NCBI GenBank assembly: GCA_031216915.1
Contig: CM062289.1
Location: forward strand, 249,917,113 to 249,981,112
Length of the DNA stretch: 64,000 nucleotides
Direction: 5' to 3'
Origin: Pictodentalium vernedei
Taxonomy: Eukaryota; Mollusca; Scaphopoda; Dentaliida; Dentaliidae
The notes under the pieces were generated by a model, which worked only from the letters and a program-made list of their open reading frames with translations, ran no database searches and had not been told where the DNA came from. Of this stretch, positions 52,804 to 62,222 are shown piece by piece. Both the position numbers and the translations under genes were made by a program. Every line of letters begins with the position of its first letter. The first letter of the stretch is position 1.

Positions 52804-54119
52804 ACCATGTAACGAGTCAATTTTCTTACGTTCGATGTGTACTCTGAGGTTATTGTTAGAAAACCCCGATAGAACTGATCGTATTTACGGAAAATGCCAC
52901 TCGTATTCAGAACGTTCAGTGCTGTTGGAAAAGCGAATGAAAAAAAATATGGTGTGTGCTTAAAGAAATCATCAAGACTACGTGATTTGCATACAAAATA
53001 ATCTTTATATTTGCTCTTCATGCCATGTTTTTTTCTATAATTTCAGAGGCATTCTTTGAAAAAAAGAAAGTTTATTCCCTTTCATTTTTGGCTTAACAAT
53101 TGTCAGCAAAACTTTTGTTTCAGGCGCACTAGAATATTCTATGTTCCTCATGCACAAGTTTCTGAAAACTGCATATTTACTGAAGAAAGATACTAAACAA
53201 ATTTAAAATAAATAAATAAATAAAAAAAAACATGTTCATTGTTTTCCACAATATATTGACTGAGAATCAAATATATTTAGATTTGTTTTCAAATTGATCT
53301 GTTTATGCTTAAATTAATTATTCCTCGGATTTTTCCTCCACATGATGTTTTACATGAAACTACACTTGTGATACTCAGTCTTATTATTTTAAATTGAAGA
53401 TGGTCTTTTCAGTAAAACTGCATTGGCATATTATCGTCCTCCTTTTTTGCACAGCACTGCTGTATTTTCTTGTTTTGTCGGCTATGGCCCAATGATGCTT
53501 TTCGAAATTAATGAGTAAGGGAACGGCCGCGGCGCACGTCGCCCATAGCTGCTTGTTGAACGTCGTTGTGGGGAGCCCGAGAGGTGTCCTCTCGTAGTGG
53601 TGTTCTGGAGTACCCGAAACACTTCAAAAGAAGTGGACATAACCCGCGTAAAGTGCGGATAGCAAGAGTGGGTGCTCCCTGTGTTGAACATTCGTGAAGA
53701 TCAAGCTATTCCAGGTCTTGATATTGTAGGGTAATGACGTATAACCACTCCTACAAAAATAAGTATGGGAACGGCGTTCCGAGCCTTCCTCCGGCAAATC
53801 ACCACTAATATCGCTGTCACTTTACGTAAAGGGTTAGGTTTATTTTAGCTTCTCTAAAGTATCAAGAAGTTTCAAGCAATTACAGTCCTTCACAATTGCA
53901 AATTACATAAAAATGTAATTGTTCTCAAGAGTTTAAATTAGTTTTTCGTTCTGAATACACTACGACGTGGAATGACAAGACCATGACGGTGTGAAAATTG
54001 CTTGAAAAGTGGTTTTATAAGAGCAAGACCATTAATCTAAATTTCATGAATGAAATACAAAATAAATCGCGAAGAAGATTGGGCAGCTTCACCGAAAAAA
54101 AAACTAATATTCAATATTC
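52804..54119. other. No recognisable feature
   Basis: AT-rich; (AATA)n stretch at about 53206-53226. No element recognised. Confidence 0.4.
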
Positions 54120-54123
54120 TTAA

Positions 54124-54332
54124 CCCTTTGAAACCGAGAGGCCGGTTTTCCGGTCCAGAGATATGATACGCCGTAATGAATGCGTAGGGTAAACCAAGTA
54201 ATATATTCAGAGTGCAGCCCCCAAGACTGCACGTTGAAAAATATTAATTGGGGTACCCCCAGTGAATGAATATGGAATCGTCCAGTTCCTGTTATTGAAC
54301 TGACATGGAAGATACCACCAGCGCTCTAAGGG
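54124..54332. mobile_element. TTAA palindromic MITE family C, copy 2
   Basis: TTAA at 54120-54123 and 54333-54336. Left CCCTTTGAAACCGAGAGG; right GACATGGAAGATACCACCAG and CGCTCTAAGGG. Inner: AAACCAAGTAATATATTC, GTGCAGCC...GACTGCACGTTGAAAAATAT, TTGGGGTACCCC. The inner core matches 19798-20029, while the outer ends read more like family A (CCCTTTG). Confidence 0.8.
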
Positions 54333-54336
54333 TTAA

Positions 54337-55097
54337 AGCATCAATCAATTCTTTAACAATTCCAAAACGTTTGATTTTCCCGGAAAGCAGTCTCAACTCC
54401 GGATCTCACTTTATAATTTATTTTGCAAAAATATAAAATTATCCTTGCGCCATTGGAGTATTTTTTTCCAATTTAAGTAATGCAGGATAATAAGTACGAT
54501 AGCCTCTCCAGACAAAAATTGAAACATTGGGTAATGGAACACTTTTTGGGGAGTTGCCCACAGGCCAAATGCAGTGCATATGTTCGATTTATTTATTTAT
54601 TGATGCTTAACGCCTCATTAGCAACTAGGGCTACCTCATGGCCAGTTCGATTGATTTGAAGCAGCGTTGTTTGCTATTGAACGTCATTATATTAACCGTT
54701 ATCCTGCCACGCCCATTTTACTATATACAGGGGACCTATACAAATGCTGCTGTGCGAGGAAGTTTAATAACAATTGTCCCTATATCACAACAAATTCTGT
54801 ATTTTGATTGGTCAGAATGCCTTGGACAAATAGCCATGACAAAGGGTGCACCCAACAGCCACTTTGGTATATGAGAACGTGCAACATCCAGGGTATAAGC
54901 GCACGCGAAATATCGGGGTATATGGCTTAAAATGAAAGCTTTTCGCATTCACTCGCCTCGGCATAAAAATCGAACCAAAAATACTGAAAATAGTCACAAA
55001 TATCAGATTTCCGACAATTCGATCATATTTTACCGTTATAAATCAAATAGTGGAGCAATTAAATGAAACAACTTGAGAAAAAAATAAGAGCAAATAA
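54337..55097. other. Mostly unassigned; one short SINE-tail-like stretch
   Basis: TTTATTTATTTATTGATGCT and TAACGCCTCATTAGCAACTA at 54588-54640 resemble the minus-strand start of a SINE 3' tail. Nothing else recognised. Confidence 0.4.
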
Positions 55098-55160
55098 GGA
55101 AACGAATAAACAGTATTTTGTTGACATATTATGTGAACAAAATACTGTTTACCCGTTTCC
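55098..55160. repeat. 63-bp palindrome
   Basis: GGAAACGAATAAACAGTATT and TTGTT face AACAA and AATACTGTTTACCCGTTTCC around ACATATTATGTG. Confidence 0.8.
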
Positions 55161-55317
55161 GTGACGACCCCAGGGATGTAACTCTTAACTGTTGTCTTCT
55201 GTGTTTATAATAACAAAAATATTCACGAATTTGATCAAAGTGATTACGGTGTGTGAGAAACGCGTCCACAAATTTTTCTCCAGTATGTTTCTATTGTGTT
55301 TCAAACGAGACAAAAAC

Positions 55318-55457
55318 GTTATCTCCGTCAACATGTATGGTATATGGAGATTTAATACCTCGATGTGTCATTTAAACACCTCGCCTGCGGCTAGGTGTTT
55401 AAAAACCGACATCCAGATATTAAATCTCCATATACCATTCACGTTGGCGGTGATAAC
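55318..55457. repeat. 140-bp palindrome
   Basis: GTTATCTCCGTCAAC faces GTTGGCGGTGATAAC. TGGTATATGGAGATTTAATA faces ATATTAAATCTCCATATACC. TTTAAACACCTCGCC-TGC-GGCTAGGTGTTTAAA forms the apex. Confidence 0.85.
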
Positions 55458-55606
55458 TTATATTCTAATACACCTATAACTCCATCACCTGATAAACTCA
55501 GAGAACATAACATGAAAGTACCATAATGTTTTTCGGAAGAATGAACGAATGAAATTTTGGTGCAATTCCAATAACCGTTCATGCAATAATCGGTAGCACT
55601 ATTTCA

Positions 55607-55852
55607 TTTAGACCTTTTTCCAAACCCAAATAGCAGACGACAATTCGGAAAATAAATTCCCGGATAACTAAAATGTTTAATTTTGTTACCCTCAAAACAT
55701 AGCTTATGATCCCTCGTTGGAACGAGCTCGTTCAAATGCGGTTCATAATATATGTTTTGTGGAACAAAAATGAAAAAAATAAAATAAAATTTGAATGGCA
55801 TTTTCTGTGAATAGCGTTTGCTCGTTCTTGTCGTTACGATGCTTAAATGGTT
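55607..55852 (+). mobile_element. TTAA MITE family A, diverged
   Basis: ACCTTTTTCCAAACCC start with AGCAGACGACAATTCGG; inner ACATAGCTTATGATCCCTCG, GAGCTCG apex shortened, CAAATGCGGTTCATAATATA; right GAATAGCGTTTGCTCG and TTAA at 55850-55853. The left TTAA is lost. Confidence 0.8.
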
Positions 55853-55853
55853 A

Positions 55854-56263
55854 ACAAAAACGATAGTAGAATGAAATGTGGTATTTCGTCGAGTTTGTTC
55901 AGACCTTTATTGGAGGTTGCTTTGCATGACAATCAGTCGCATAATTGACTTTATGATCAAATTGGATAAATGTATAAGAAGATTGAAGATTACTTTTTTT
56001 TAAGTACAGCTGTCCAATCTTCTTAGTTAATTCTTTTGTCTTCCATTTTGATCAATTGTCTTACACTTGTAAAACCAATTTGCATGCAATATACATGCCG
56101 ACATGGTCCTGTCATTTCGTATTACGGTGTTGATGTCTGAACGAAAAGCTGCGTTCAGAATAATGGATTTTCATTCTGGAAGATGGCGACTGCTCGACAC
56201 TGCTCGGCAGTCCAGAGTAGTTGAAATGAATGTAGCCTTTTACCTGCGATATTGGATATATTA
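55854..56263. other. No recognisable feature
   Basis: CCAATCTTCTTA (56013) and TAAGAAGATTGAAG (55976) form a short inverted pair. Otherwise nothing. Confidence 0.4.
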
Positions 56264-56430
56264 GGTCAGCCCTATTCACAAAAATCGCTTTTCAAGTATT
56301 TCTTTCACTTTTGCCTTCAAAACATAGCCTCATTGATCTCTCATTGTAACGAGCTGGTCGAGCTTGCTCAAATGACGGGGCATACAATACAAAAAATGGT
56401 AGGGGGATAGGTAAAGGATTCACACTACCA
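56264..56430 (-). mobile_element. TTAA MITE family A, fragment
   Basis: CCTATTCACAAAAATCGC, TTTGCCTTCAAAACATAG, CATTGATCTCTCATTGTAAC, GAGCTGGTCGAGCTTGC, GGGGATAGGTAAAGGATTC. Both outer ends are eroded and the right arm is short. Confidence 0.65.
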
Positions 56431-57090
56431 CAAAAGAAGCACGAAAATGGGTGTAACATCGTCACAAAAGACGCACAACCAGGGGTGTAACACTGCCACA
56501 CAGAGGCGACGGAGCCAGGGAGCACAGGGGGCGCGTGCCCCTCCACTTTTTTCCACACGCGTGTTTCACAGTTACGCAGTTTGCGCATGCAAACTTGTCA
56601 GTATACAGACATTCCTGTATTTGCAAATACAAGCAATATTTAGCCAAAGAATCCCTCTTTCGATCGCTTCGTTTGTTTCTGCTACTTCGACCGTCTTCCA
56701 ATCCGAAGGCAGGCCTTCGGGTTGGAAGATGGTTGAAATAGAAGAAACGGTCAAGACAGTGATCACACAGCGGCATATTCATATAGCGAGTCATGGTACA
56801 TACATTTAGCGATATACGATTGTAACCTTTCTCACGCTGGGTCGAACCATGTAGCGTTTGTATATTTGCGCCCCGCCACTTTTATAGAGCTTCCGCCTCA
56901 CCTGCTGCCACAAACGAAGCACGAGCAGGGGCGTAACATTGTCACAAAATAACTACGAGCAAGAGCGTAACTCTATCACAAAAGAAGCACAAACAGGGGC
57001 GTACCACTTTGACAAAAGAAGCACGAGCGGAGGCGAAACGCCATCACAAAAGAAACACAATCAGGAGCGTAACATTATCACAAAAGATCT
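56428..57090 (+). repeat. 34-bp minisatellite in two blocks
   Basis: Unit about GGGGCGTAACATTGTCACAA plus AAGAAGCACGAGCA. Block 1 at 56428-56520 has about three units; block 2 at 56900-57090 has about six. The 380-bp interruption holds a hairpin and no repeat unit, so it looks like an insertion. Confidence 0.85.
56691..56735. repeat. Hairpin with CCTTCGG arm, in the minisatellite interruption
   Basis: TCTTCCAATCCGAAGGC, AG, GCCTTCGGGTTGGAAGA. One mismatch (a C:G pair changed). Confidence 0.8.
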
Positions 57091-57386
57091 TCATCCAGGG
57101 GAAAGCAAAACACTGGCTATGAAGACTTTATTTTGTTTCTTTCAAAACATAGATTGTGTTATGGGGTCTCATTAGAAAAAGTGGGGAGTTATAAGCTATG
57201 TTTGGGACGCCAACTGTTTTAAGTAGTTATAAAGATATATTGGAAGTGTCACTTGCAGTTCTGTCAGATAAAAGTTGAATAAGATTAACATGTACACCCG
57301 GGAGCGTCACGGAGATGAGCATTTGAGGGTGGGTTGTTAACTTGATTTGTCCCGACAATAATGGCTCAAGTTTCTCAACTGAAACT
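57091..57386 (+). other. Possible decayed TTAA MITE remnant
   Basis: AAAACATAGATTGTGTTATGG and GTGGGGAGTTATAAGCTATG resemble family A inner arms, and GGAAGTGTCACTTGCAG resembles its unique segment. Too diverged to delimit. Confidence 0.35.
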
Positions 57387-57387
57387 A

Positions 57388-57420
<33 letters not shown>

Positions 57421-57447
57421 GATCATCATCATCATCATCATCATCAA
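57387..57447 (+). repeat. (CAT)n microsatellite
   Basis: About 20 CAT triplets with one GATCAT interruption. It is flanked by AACTACATCAT and ATGATGTAGTT, an inverted pair. Confidence 0.95.
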
Positions 57448-58125
57448 GTCATGTATTCTTAGAAAGCATGCCTTGATGATGTAGTTGGAATCCCAGACAG
57501 TCAGTTATGAACAACTATTTTTATCCCCTTTTGAAACGCATTCGCGAAATCAAAATTGTACAATGCTTAAACTTTACAACAGCGCTATATGGAAAACAAA
57601 TAATCAAAGCGAAGTTCAGAAAAAAAGAACTGATTATTTTGGGAATCCGGGCATGTCTTCACGAGGTCCACGACAACTGCTTTTCAGTGTATATGATTTA
57701 AATGGCTTGTGTGGTGTATTGTATTTCCGTTTTCATTTGAAGTTTAGTACTTCTCTTCCTGTATAGGTCTATGTAAAATGTTGACGAACGGCATACTGGA
57801 GCTGGTTCAAAGTTCATTTATTACATTTTCTGCCTGTTTAAAAACCATACGGGTATCATTCCATAACAAGCGAAGATTGAACGTTGTAAATCGAAAGGAA
57901 AATACAAAATAATTGTTATCTCCCAACGCCTATTTCACGTTGAAAAGGATGTTGTTAACCTCCGCTGAGATTTCAGAGAATAGATTAGGTTAACGAACTG
58001 ACAATATCCTTTCGGATCTTCGCATAAACTCAACTGGCCTGTTTGTTCGAGCAGTAATCAGGGGAGACAAATCGAAAATATAGTGTTAAAGTGGATATTT
58101 ATAGTTCAAGCTGTGGATAATATAT
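57448..58125. other. No recognisable feature
   Basis: No coding motif or repeat recognised. Confidence 0.4.
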
Positions 58126-59699
58126 ACTACTCAAACTTTGCTGAGCACCAAGTACATCCAACTACCTGTTTTACGTTTTAGTTGAAATATTGTAATTAAA
58201 AATGTATATATCTTTTATTTAATTATATCTTTAATGATTTAAGTACCGAAATTAAGATTTTATTTGTGTTTGACATTACTATTTAGCTTTTGAATACGAT
58301 AACCATGGAAAATGGATATTTTTGGTAAAAGAGGAAATTTTTCAATATGCCAAAAAGTTGACGGAGCGAACTGATATGGCTTCAGTATCGAGTATGAGAC
58401 CCATTACTGTTAATTACAGCTTGACAACGCCTTTTCATACTCCCAATCAGGTTCCTGGTGGTCATTTGTGGGGGTGTTGTTCCATTCTTGGACCAGCATG
58501 GCACCAAACTACGGAACACTTCTTGGCTGGACTGCACGGGCTGAAATTGCAAGCTGCGACTCATTCCAGACATGTTCGATTGGATTGAGGTCAGTGGATC
58601 TTGCTGGCCAGTCCATATGCTCAATCCCCTCCCTCTGTCGGTACTCCCCGACAGCATGGGCAACATGAGGACGGACATTATCGTCCATCAGAATGAATCT
58701 ACCACCCACTGCACCTGCATACAATCTGACGTGGACATCCAGGATCTCATCAATATACCGTTGTGCAGTCAATGTACCACGTTCAAGGACACAGAGCACT
58801 GTACGCGCATCCCAGCTGATGCCGCCACAGACCATTATTGACCCTCCACCATAGAGGTCATACTCAGCAATGTTGGCAGCATGGAATCGCTCTCCTGGTC
58901 TTCTCCATACCCTAGAACGCATATCTGTGTGGTCTAGGCAGTACCTTGACTCATCTGTAAAAAGGACAGGTCGCCAATCTTCTCTGGTCCATCCAACGTG
59001 ATCCATGGCGCATTCATATCGTGCCTGGCGGTGGCTCTGGGACAGCGGAATGCGAATACATTGTCTCCTCGGTCTGAGACGACCTTCGTGCATTCTTGCC
59101 CGGATTGTCTGCGTCGAAACATTCACCTCCGATGCATTCTGAAGGTCACTTCGAAGCTGGGTTGCTGTGGCAAAGCGGTTCCTACGGGCCTGAATGATCA
59201 AAAACCGGTCTTCAGCTGCAGATGTTGCCCTGTCTCTGCCACCACCATGCCGTCTTACTGGTGTGCCATACTGCTGAAATCTTGCCAAGGCTCTGGTGAT
59301 CACCGTATGGTGCACACCAAGAGCTTCACCAACCTGACGATGGGTAGCCCCTTGCCCCGCCATCCCTACAGCCCGCAACATTTCTGCTTCAGACAAATGT
59401 CTTCTTACATTTGCCATATTCAATCATTAAATCACAAGGGTTGTGTTGAAATGAAGATCGAATACCCTACACATGTCATGTACATGTAGACAGTACACGA
59501 AAACATCATGAAAATTAAGGGGTACATGCTTTCCATGACTGTCACGAAAAGTTTGCCTGTCAAGAGAGCTAATGTAAACCCCGGAGACCATCTCAATACT
59601 TTCCTCAATCATATCCATCAAAAATATCGCAAGTAGATCACAAGCAAATTTCACAGTGATGTTTCAAATATTTGATGCTCAGCAAACTTTGAGCAGAAA
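58126..59699 (-). mobile_element. Tc1-like transposon, nearly whole, 1.57 kb
   Basis: Terminal inverted repeats CTACTCAAACTTTGCTGAGCA (left, 58128) and TGCTCAGCAAACTTTGAGCAG (right, 59676) enclose one transposase gene on the minus strand. The size is normal for Tc1 elements. The repeats differ at a few positions. Confidence 0.85.
58382..59423 (-). pseudogene. Tc1-like transposase, two lesions (copy 3)
   Basis: An ATG at 59423 opens a long frame of 304 residues: helix-turn-helix HRQVGEALGVHHTVITRAL (residues about 27-46), a second HTH with NVSTQTIRARMHEGRLRPRR, FTDESRY with the first Asp at about residue 154, GGGSIMVCGGISW, LMDDNVRPHVAHAV with the second Asp, and DLNPIEHVWNE with the third acidic residue. 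The frame stops at a TAG where relatives have Gln-type codons (near 58511), reads on as AMLVQEWNNTPTNDHQ, and needs one frame change near 58478 to reach SMKRRCQAVINSNGSHTRY and a TGA at 58382. The catalytic triad looks intact, so decay is recent. It belongs to a lineage different from copies 1 and 2. Confidence 0.9.
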
Positions 59700-59803
59700 A
59701 GTTAAAATACTTAAGAGTTGTTGGAAGTGTATTTGTAGATAAAGAAAATGTATATGGAGAAGTCGCGAGACATGGGCTTCCCGACATCTTCTTATTTACT
59801 TAA

Positions 59804-60048
59804 CCCTTCACCTAAACAATCGCCCGCATCCGTCCGCTTAATTTGCAAACTGAGCAGTTGAAAACAAAATTTTTTAAAGAAATATTTCAACAAAACCATT
59901 TCATGTGACTCCTTATTGAAACGAGCTCATCGAGCTTGTTCCAATGAGGGGTCACATGATATGGTTTTGATGAAATTGTTTTGAAAAATTTTAAAAGAAA
60001 TAGTAATTAAAATAATAAATTTTGATATTCTTTGCGTTGGGTAAAGGG
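59804..60048 (+). mobile_element. TTAA palindromic MITE family B
   Basis: TTAA at 59800-59803 and 60049-60052. Left CCCTTCACCTAAACAATCG and CCGCATCCGTCCGCTTAAT. Inner arms AACAAAACCATTTCATGTG / TCACATGATATGGTTTTGAT around GAGCTCATCGAGCTTG. Right AATTTTGATATTCTTTGCG, TTGGGTAAAGGG. Confidence 0.9.
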
Positions 60049-60052
60049 TTAA

Positions 60053-60445
60053 CACGACAATACTGAAAAGTGGTCATTTTGTAGGCCCCAGATTGTCCAA
60101 ATCGAGTACTGCAGACTTTCATTTATATGACTGACTGTGAGTGTGACGTCCGGTCAAGTGTCAAATGTAGACTGGTAAAAAAGTACAGGATTGTTAGCAA
60201 TAGCGAAGTGTTACAAAATATTTCGATCCATATGCCATGGCCCGACCGATAAAAATACTTAGTTTCATACTCTCTACACCCCGCCTCGTGTGCACCACTC
60301 GTGAGAAAATAAATCATGTGAAATCACAATGCTCATGTTACATTACGTAATTTAGAATTCGTCTTTGCCAGTTCTAACATTCAGAAAACGTGTGATATTA
60401 AATTTCATATTCAGATTACTTGGTTGGTATTGACAGTCCAATCTA
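60053..60445. other. No recognisable feature
   Basis: No repeat or motif recognised. Confidence 0.4.
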
Positions 60446-60574
60446 CACTCTGAAACCAGTTGGTTAAAATTAACCCAAATCAATTGGATTGAGTGAATAT
60501 GAACCCAATTGGGTTCATGTTCACTCATCCCAGTTTGATTTAGGCTAATGTTTAACCCAACTGATGTTAGAGTG
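60446..60574. mobile_element. TA-flanked palindromic MITE, 129 bp
   Basis: CACTCTGAAACCAGTTGGTT and AACCCAACTGATGTTAGAGTG ends. AACCCAAATCAATTGGATTG and GAGTGAATATGAACCC fold onto GGGTTCATGTTCACTC and CAGTTTGATTTAGGCT. Preceded by TA (60444-60445); the right side reads CA. Tc1/mariner-type MITE by design. Confidence 0.7.
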
Positions 60575-60723
60575 CAGCAGTTCTGAGTTTTTCGGTGTCA
60601 ATCTTCCGACACTACAGTGACTGTCACGTAATGGGGTTGAAACAGGCCGTTAGGCAAACAAATTAGAATGTAATGAATATTATCGGGAACACGTGACGTC
60701 TACGTTACTCAGCTTCGACTTTA

Positions 60724-61486
60724 CACTGCAAAACATATAGGTTCTCTTTAGAACCAAAATTGGTTCTAATCTTGTTCCTGAGATGGAACCAGTTCTGTTT
60801 GAACAGTATTTATTTCAAATCAAATAAATTTATAAAGATTAACATTAAATATTAACAGAATTAAACATAAATTGAGGGGGTTTCAGCCTTAAGTTTACAG
60901 CTTATACGAGGAGGTTGTTTCAAATCATTATTCAGCAAAGGAGATCTAAACAGTTGGCATATCCAACCAGTTTTGGTTCTCTTCAGAACCAAAACTGGTT
61001 CGATATGCCAACTGTTCATATCTCCTTTGTTTCAAAATGTTTGGCGACTGCGTTGAATAAGCTCCAAGTTAACTGCTGAATCAATTTCAGTTCATGTAAT
61101 ATTCTGTTAAAATTGAATGCTAATCTTGGTAAATTTATTTGATTTGAAATAAATACTGTTTAACCCTTTACCTTACGTAACGGCCAAAACCGGCCAGCGC
61201 TATTCTCAAAAATCACCAATAAATTTTCATTATTTTTTTTCATTTTTTGTCTCAAAAACATAGGTTATGACCCTTGTTGGAACGAGCTCGTCGAGCTCGT
61301 TCCAGCGAGGGGTCATAACCTATGTTTTTGAGACAAAAAATGAAAACAATTAGTTATTCAAGAATTATTTTTGCAAGTGTCGTCTGCTTTTCAGGTTAGG
61401 TAAAGGGTTAAACAGAACTGGTTCCATCTCAGGGACAAGATTAGAACCAGTTTTGGTTCTAAAGAGAACCTATATTTTTTGCAGTG
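60724..61486. mobile_element. TA-flanked palindromic element, 763 bp with a nested MITE
   Basis: TA at 60722-60723 and 61487-61488. Ends CACTGCAAAACATATAGG and CCTATATTTTTTGCAGTG. The long arms include TTCTCTTTAGAACCAAAATT, GGTTCTAATCTTGTTCC and GGAACCAGTTCTGTTTGAAC. The inner part has CAGTTGGCATATCCAACCAG / TCGATATGCCAACTG at about 60954-61010. Without the nested MITE it is about 515 bp and nearly all palindrome. Tc1/mariner-like by TA target. Confidence 0.85.
61164..61407 (-). mobile_element. TTAA palindromic MITE family A, nested in the TA palindrome
   Basis: TTAA at 61160-61163 and 61408-61411. Left CCCTTTACCTTACGTAACGG and CAAAACCGGCCAGCGCTATT; inner arms CATAGGTTATGACCC / AGGGGTCATAACCTATG around GAGCTCGTCGAGCTC; right GCAAGTGTCGTCTGC, GGTTAGGTAAAGGG. 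The opposite arm of the host palindrome has GTTTGAACAG where the insertion site reads GTTTAAACAG, which gives the empty site. Confidence 0.95.
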
Positions 61487-61488
61487 TA

Positions 61489-61737
61489 CTCTCTGGGTCC
61501 TCGTGTACTTGTATTATTCTTTATCCTTTGAATGATTTTTGCATCTTCCTCAAATAAATAGAGTACAGATACATAGCCAAAGAGAGCTCAGGAATACTAA
61601 AAAATACTAGGTAAATGATCAGTAGGTTGAGATTGCATAAATAAAATTCTGCGAAATCAAGACCGAATCAAGAAAAAAAAAACAAAGGAAAATAAGAACG
61701 GTGATTCAATCTTCTTACATTTCTATTTATTATTTGA
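61489..61737. other. No recognisable feature
   Basis: AT-rich spacer. Confidence 0.4.
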
Positions 61738-61951
61738 GTTTAACGACACTTTGGCAGCCAGGGTCACCTCGTGTCGGACAGAGAAAGTTACGGGTGGAGG
61801 AAGCCGGAGTACACAGAGAGAACCACAGAGCAGATGCGAGCAACTACCAAACTCCCCAACGTAATAACTCCGCACAAGCAGGGTTAGATTTCGTTATAGA
61901 CAAGTGCACCATGCACGTGAAGTACGCATTATTACACAGCGCCACCGTGCT
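61738..61951 (-). repeat. SINE, 3' part
   Basis: TTTAACGACACTTTGGCAGC, TCGTGTCGGACAG, TTACGGGTGGAGGAAGCCGG, AGAGAACCACAGAGCAG, TTATTACACAGCGCCACCG. The head is replaced by a half MITE. Confidence 0.85.
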
Positions 61952-62055
61952 CTTTCCAATGAGGGGTCACTTGATATGGTTTTGTTGAATATTTTTTAAA
62001 AAATTTTATAAACTAATATTTCAACAAATAAATATTGATATCGTCTACGTCATTC
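61952..62055 (+). mobile_element. TTAA MITE family B, right half only
   Basis: Begins at the axis, TTTCCAATGAGGGGTCACTT, then GATATGGTTTTGTTGAAT and AATATTGATATCGTCTACG. The left half is missing; the SINE ends exactly there. Confidence 0.8.
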
Positions 62056-62149
62056 GAACTGTATCATCAAGGTATGCTGATTTGTTCCGACTGAAGGATC
62101 AAGTCCAGGTTTTGGTACGTATGTTTAGATATATGAACAGTCTTTCGAT

Positions 62150-62222
62150 ATACCAGTATACCGCGGTATATTTTGGAATACCGATACCGGTATTCAGTTT
62201 CGAATACCGTGAAGCCCTAGAC
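62150..62222 (-). mobile_element. hAT-like terminal fragment
   Basis: On the minus strand: CTAGGGCTTCACGGTATTCG, AAACTGAATACCGGTATCGG, TATACCGCGGTATACTGG. The alternating GGTATACC words and start are common at hAT ends. One end only. Confidence 0.5.

Noticed and set aside
59427-59654. Minus-strand frame upstream of the Tc1 transposase as a separate protein
   Set aside because: It lies in the non-coding region between the transposase start and the right terminal repeat, with no motif.
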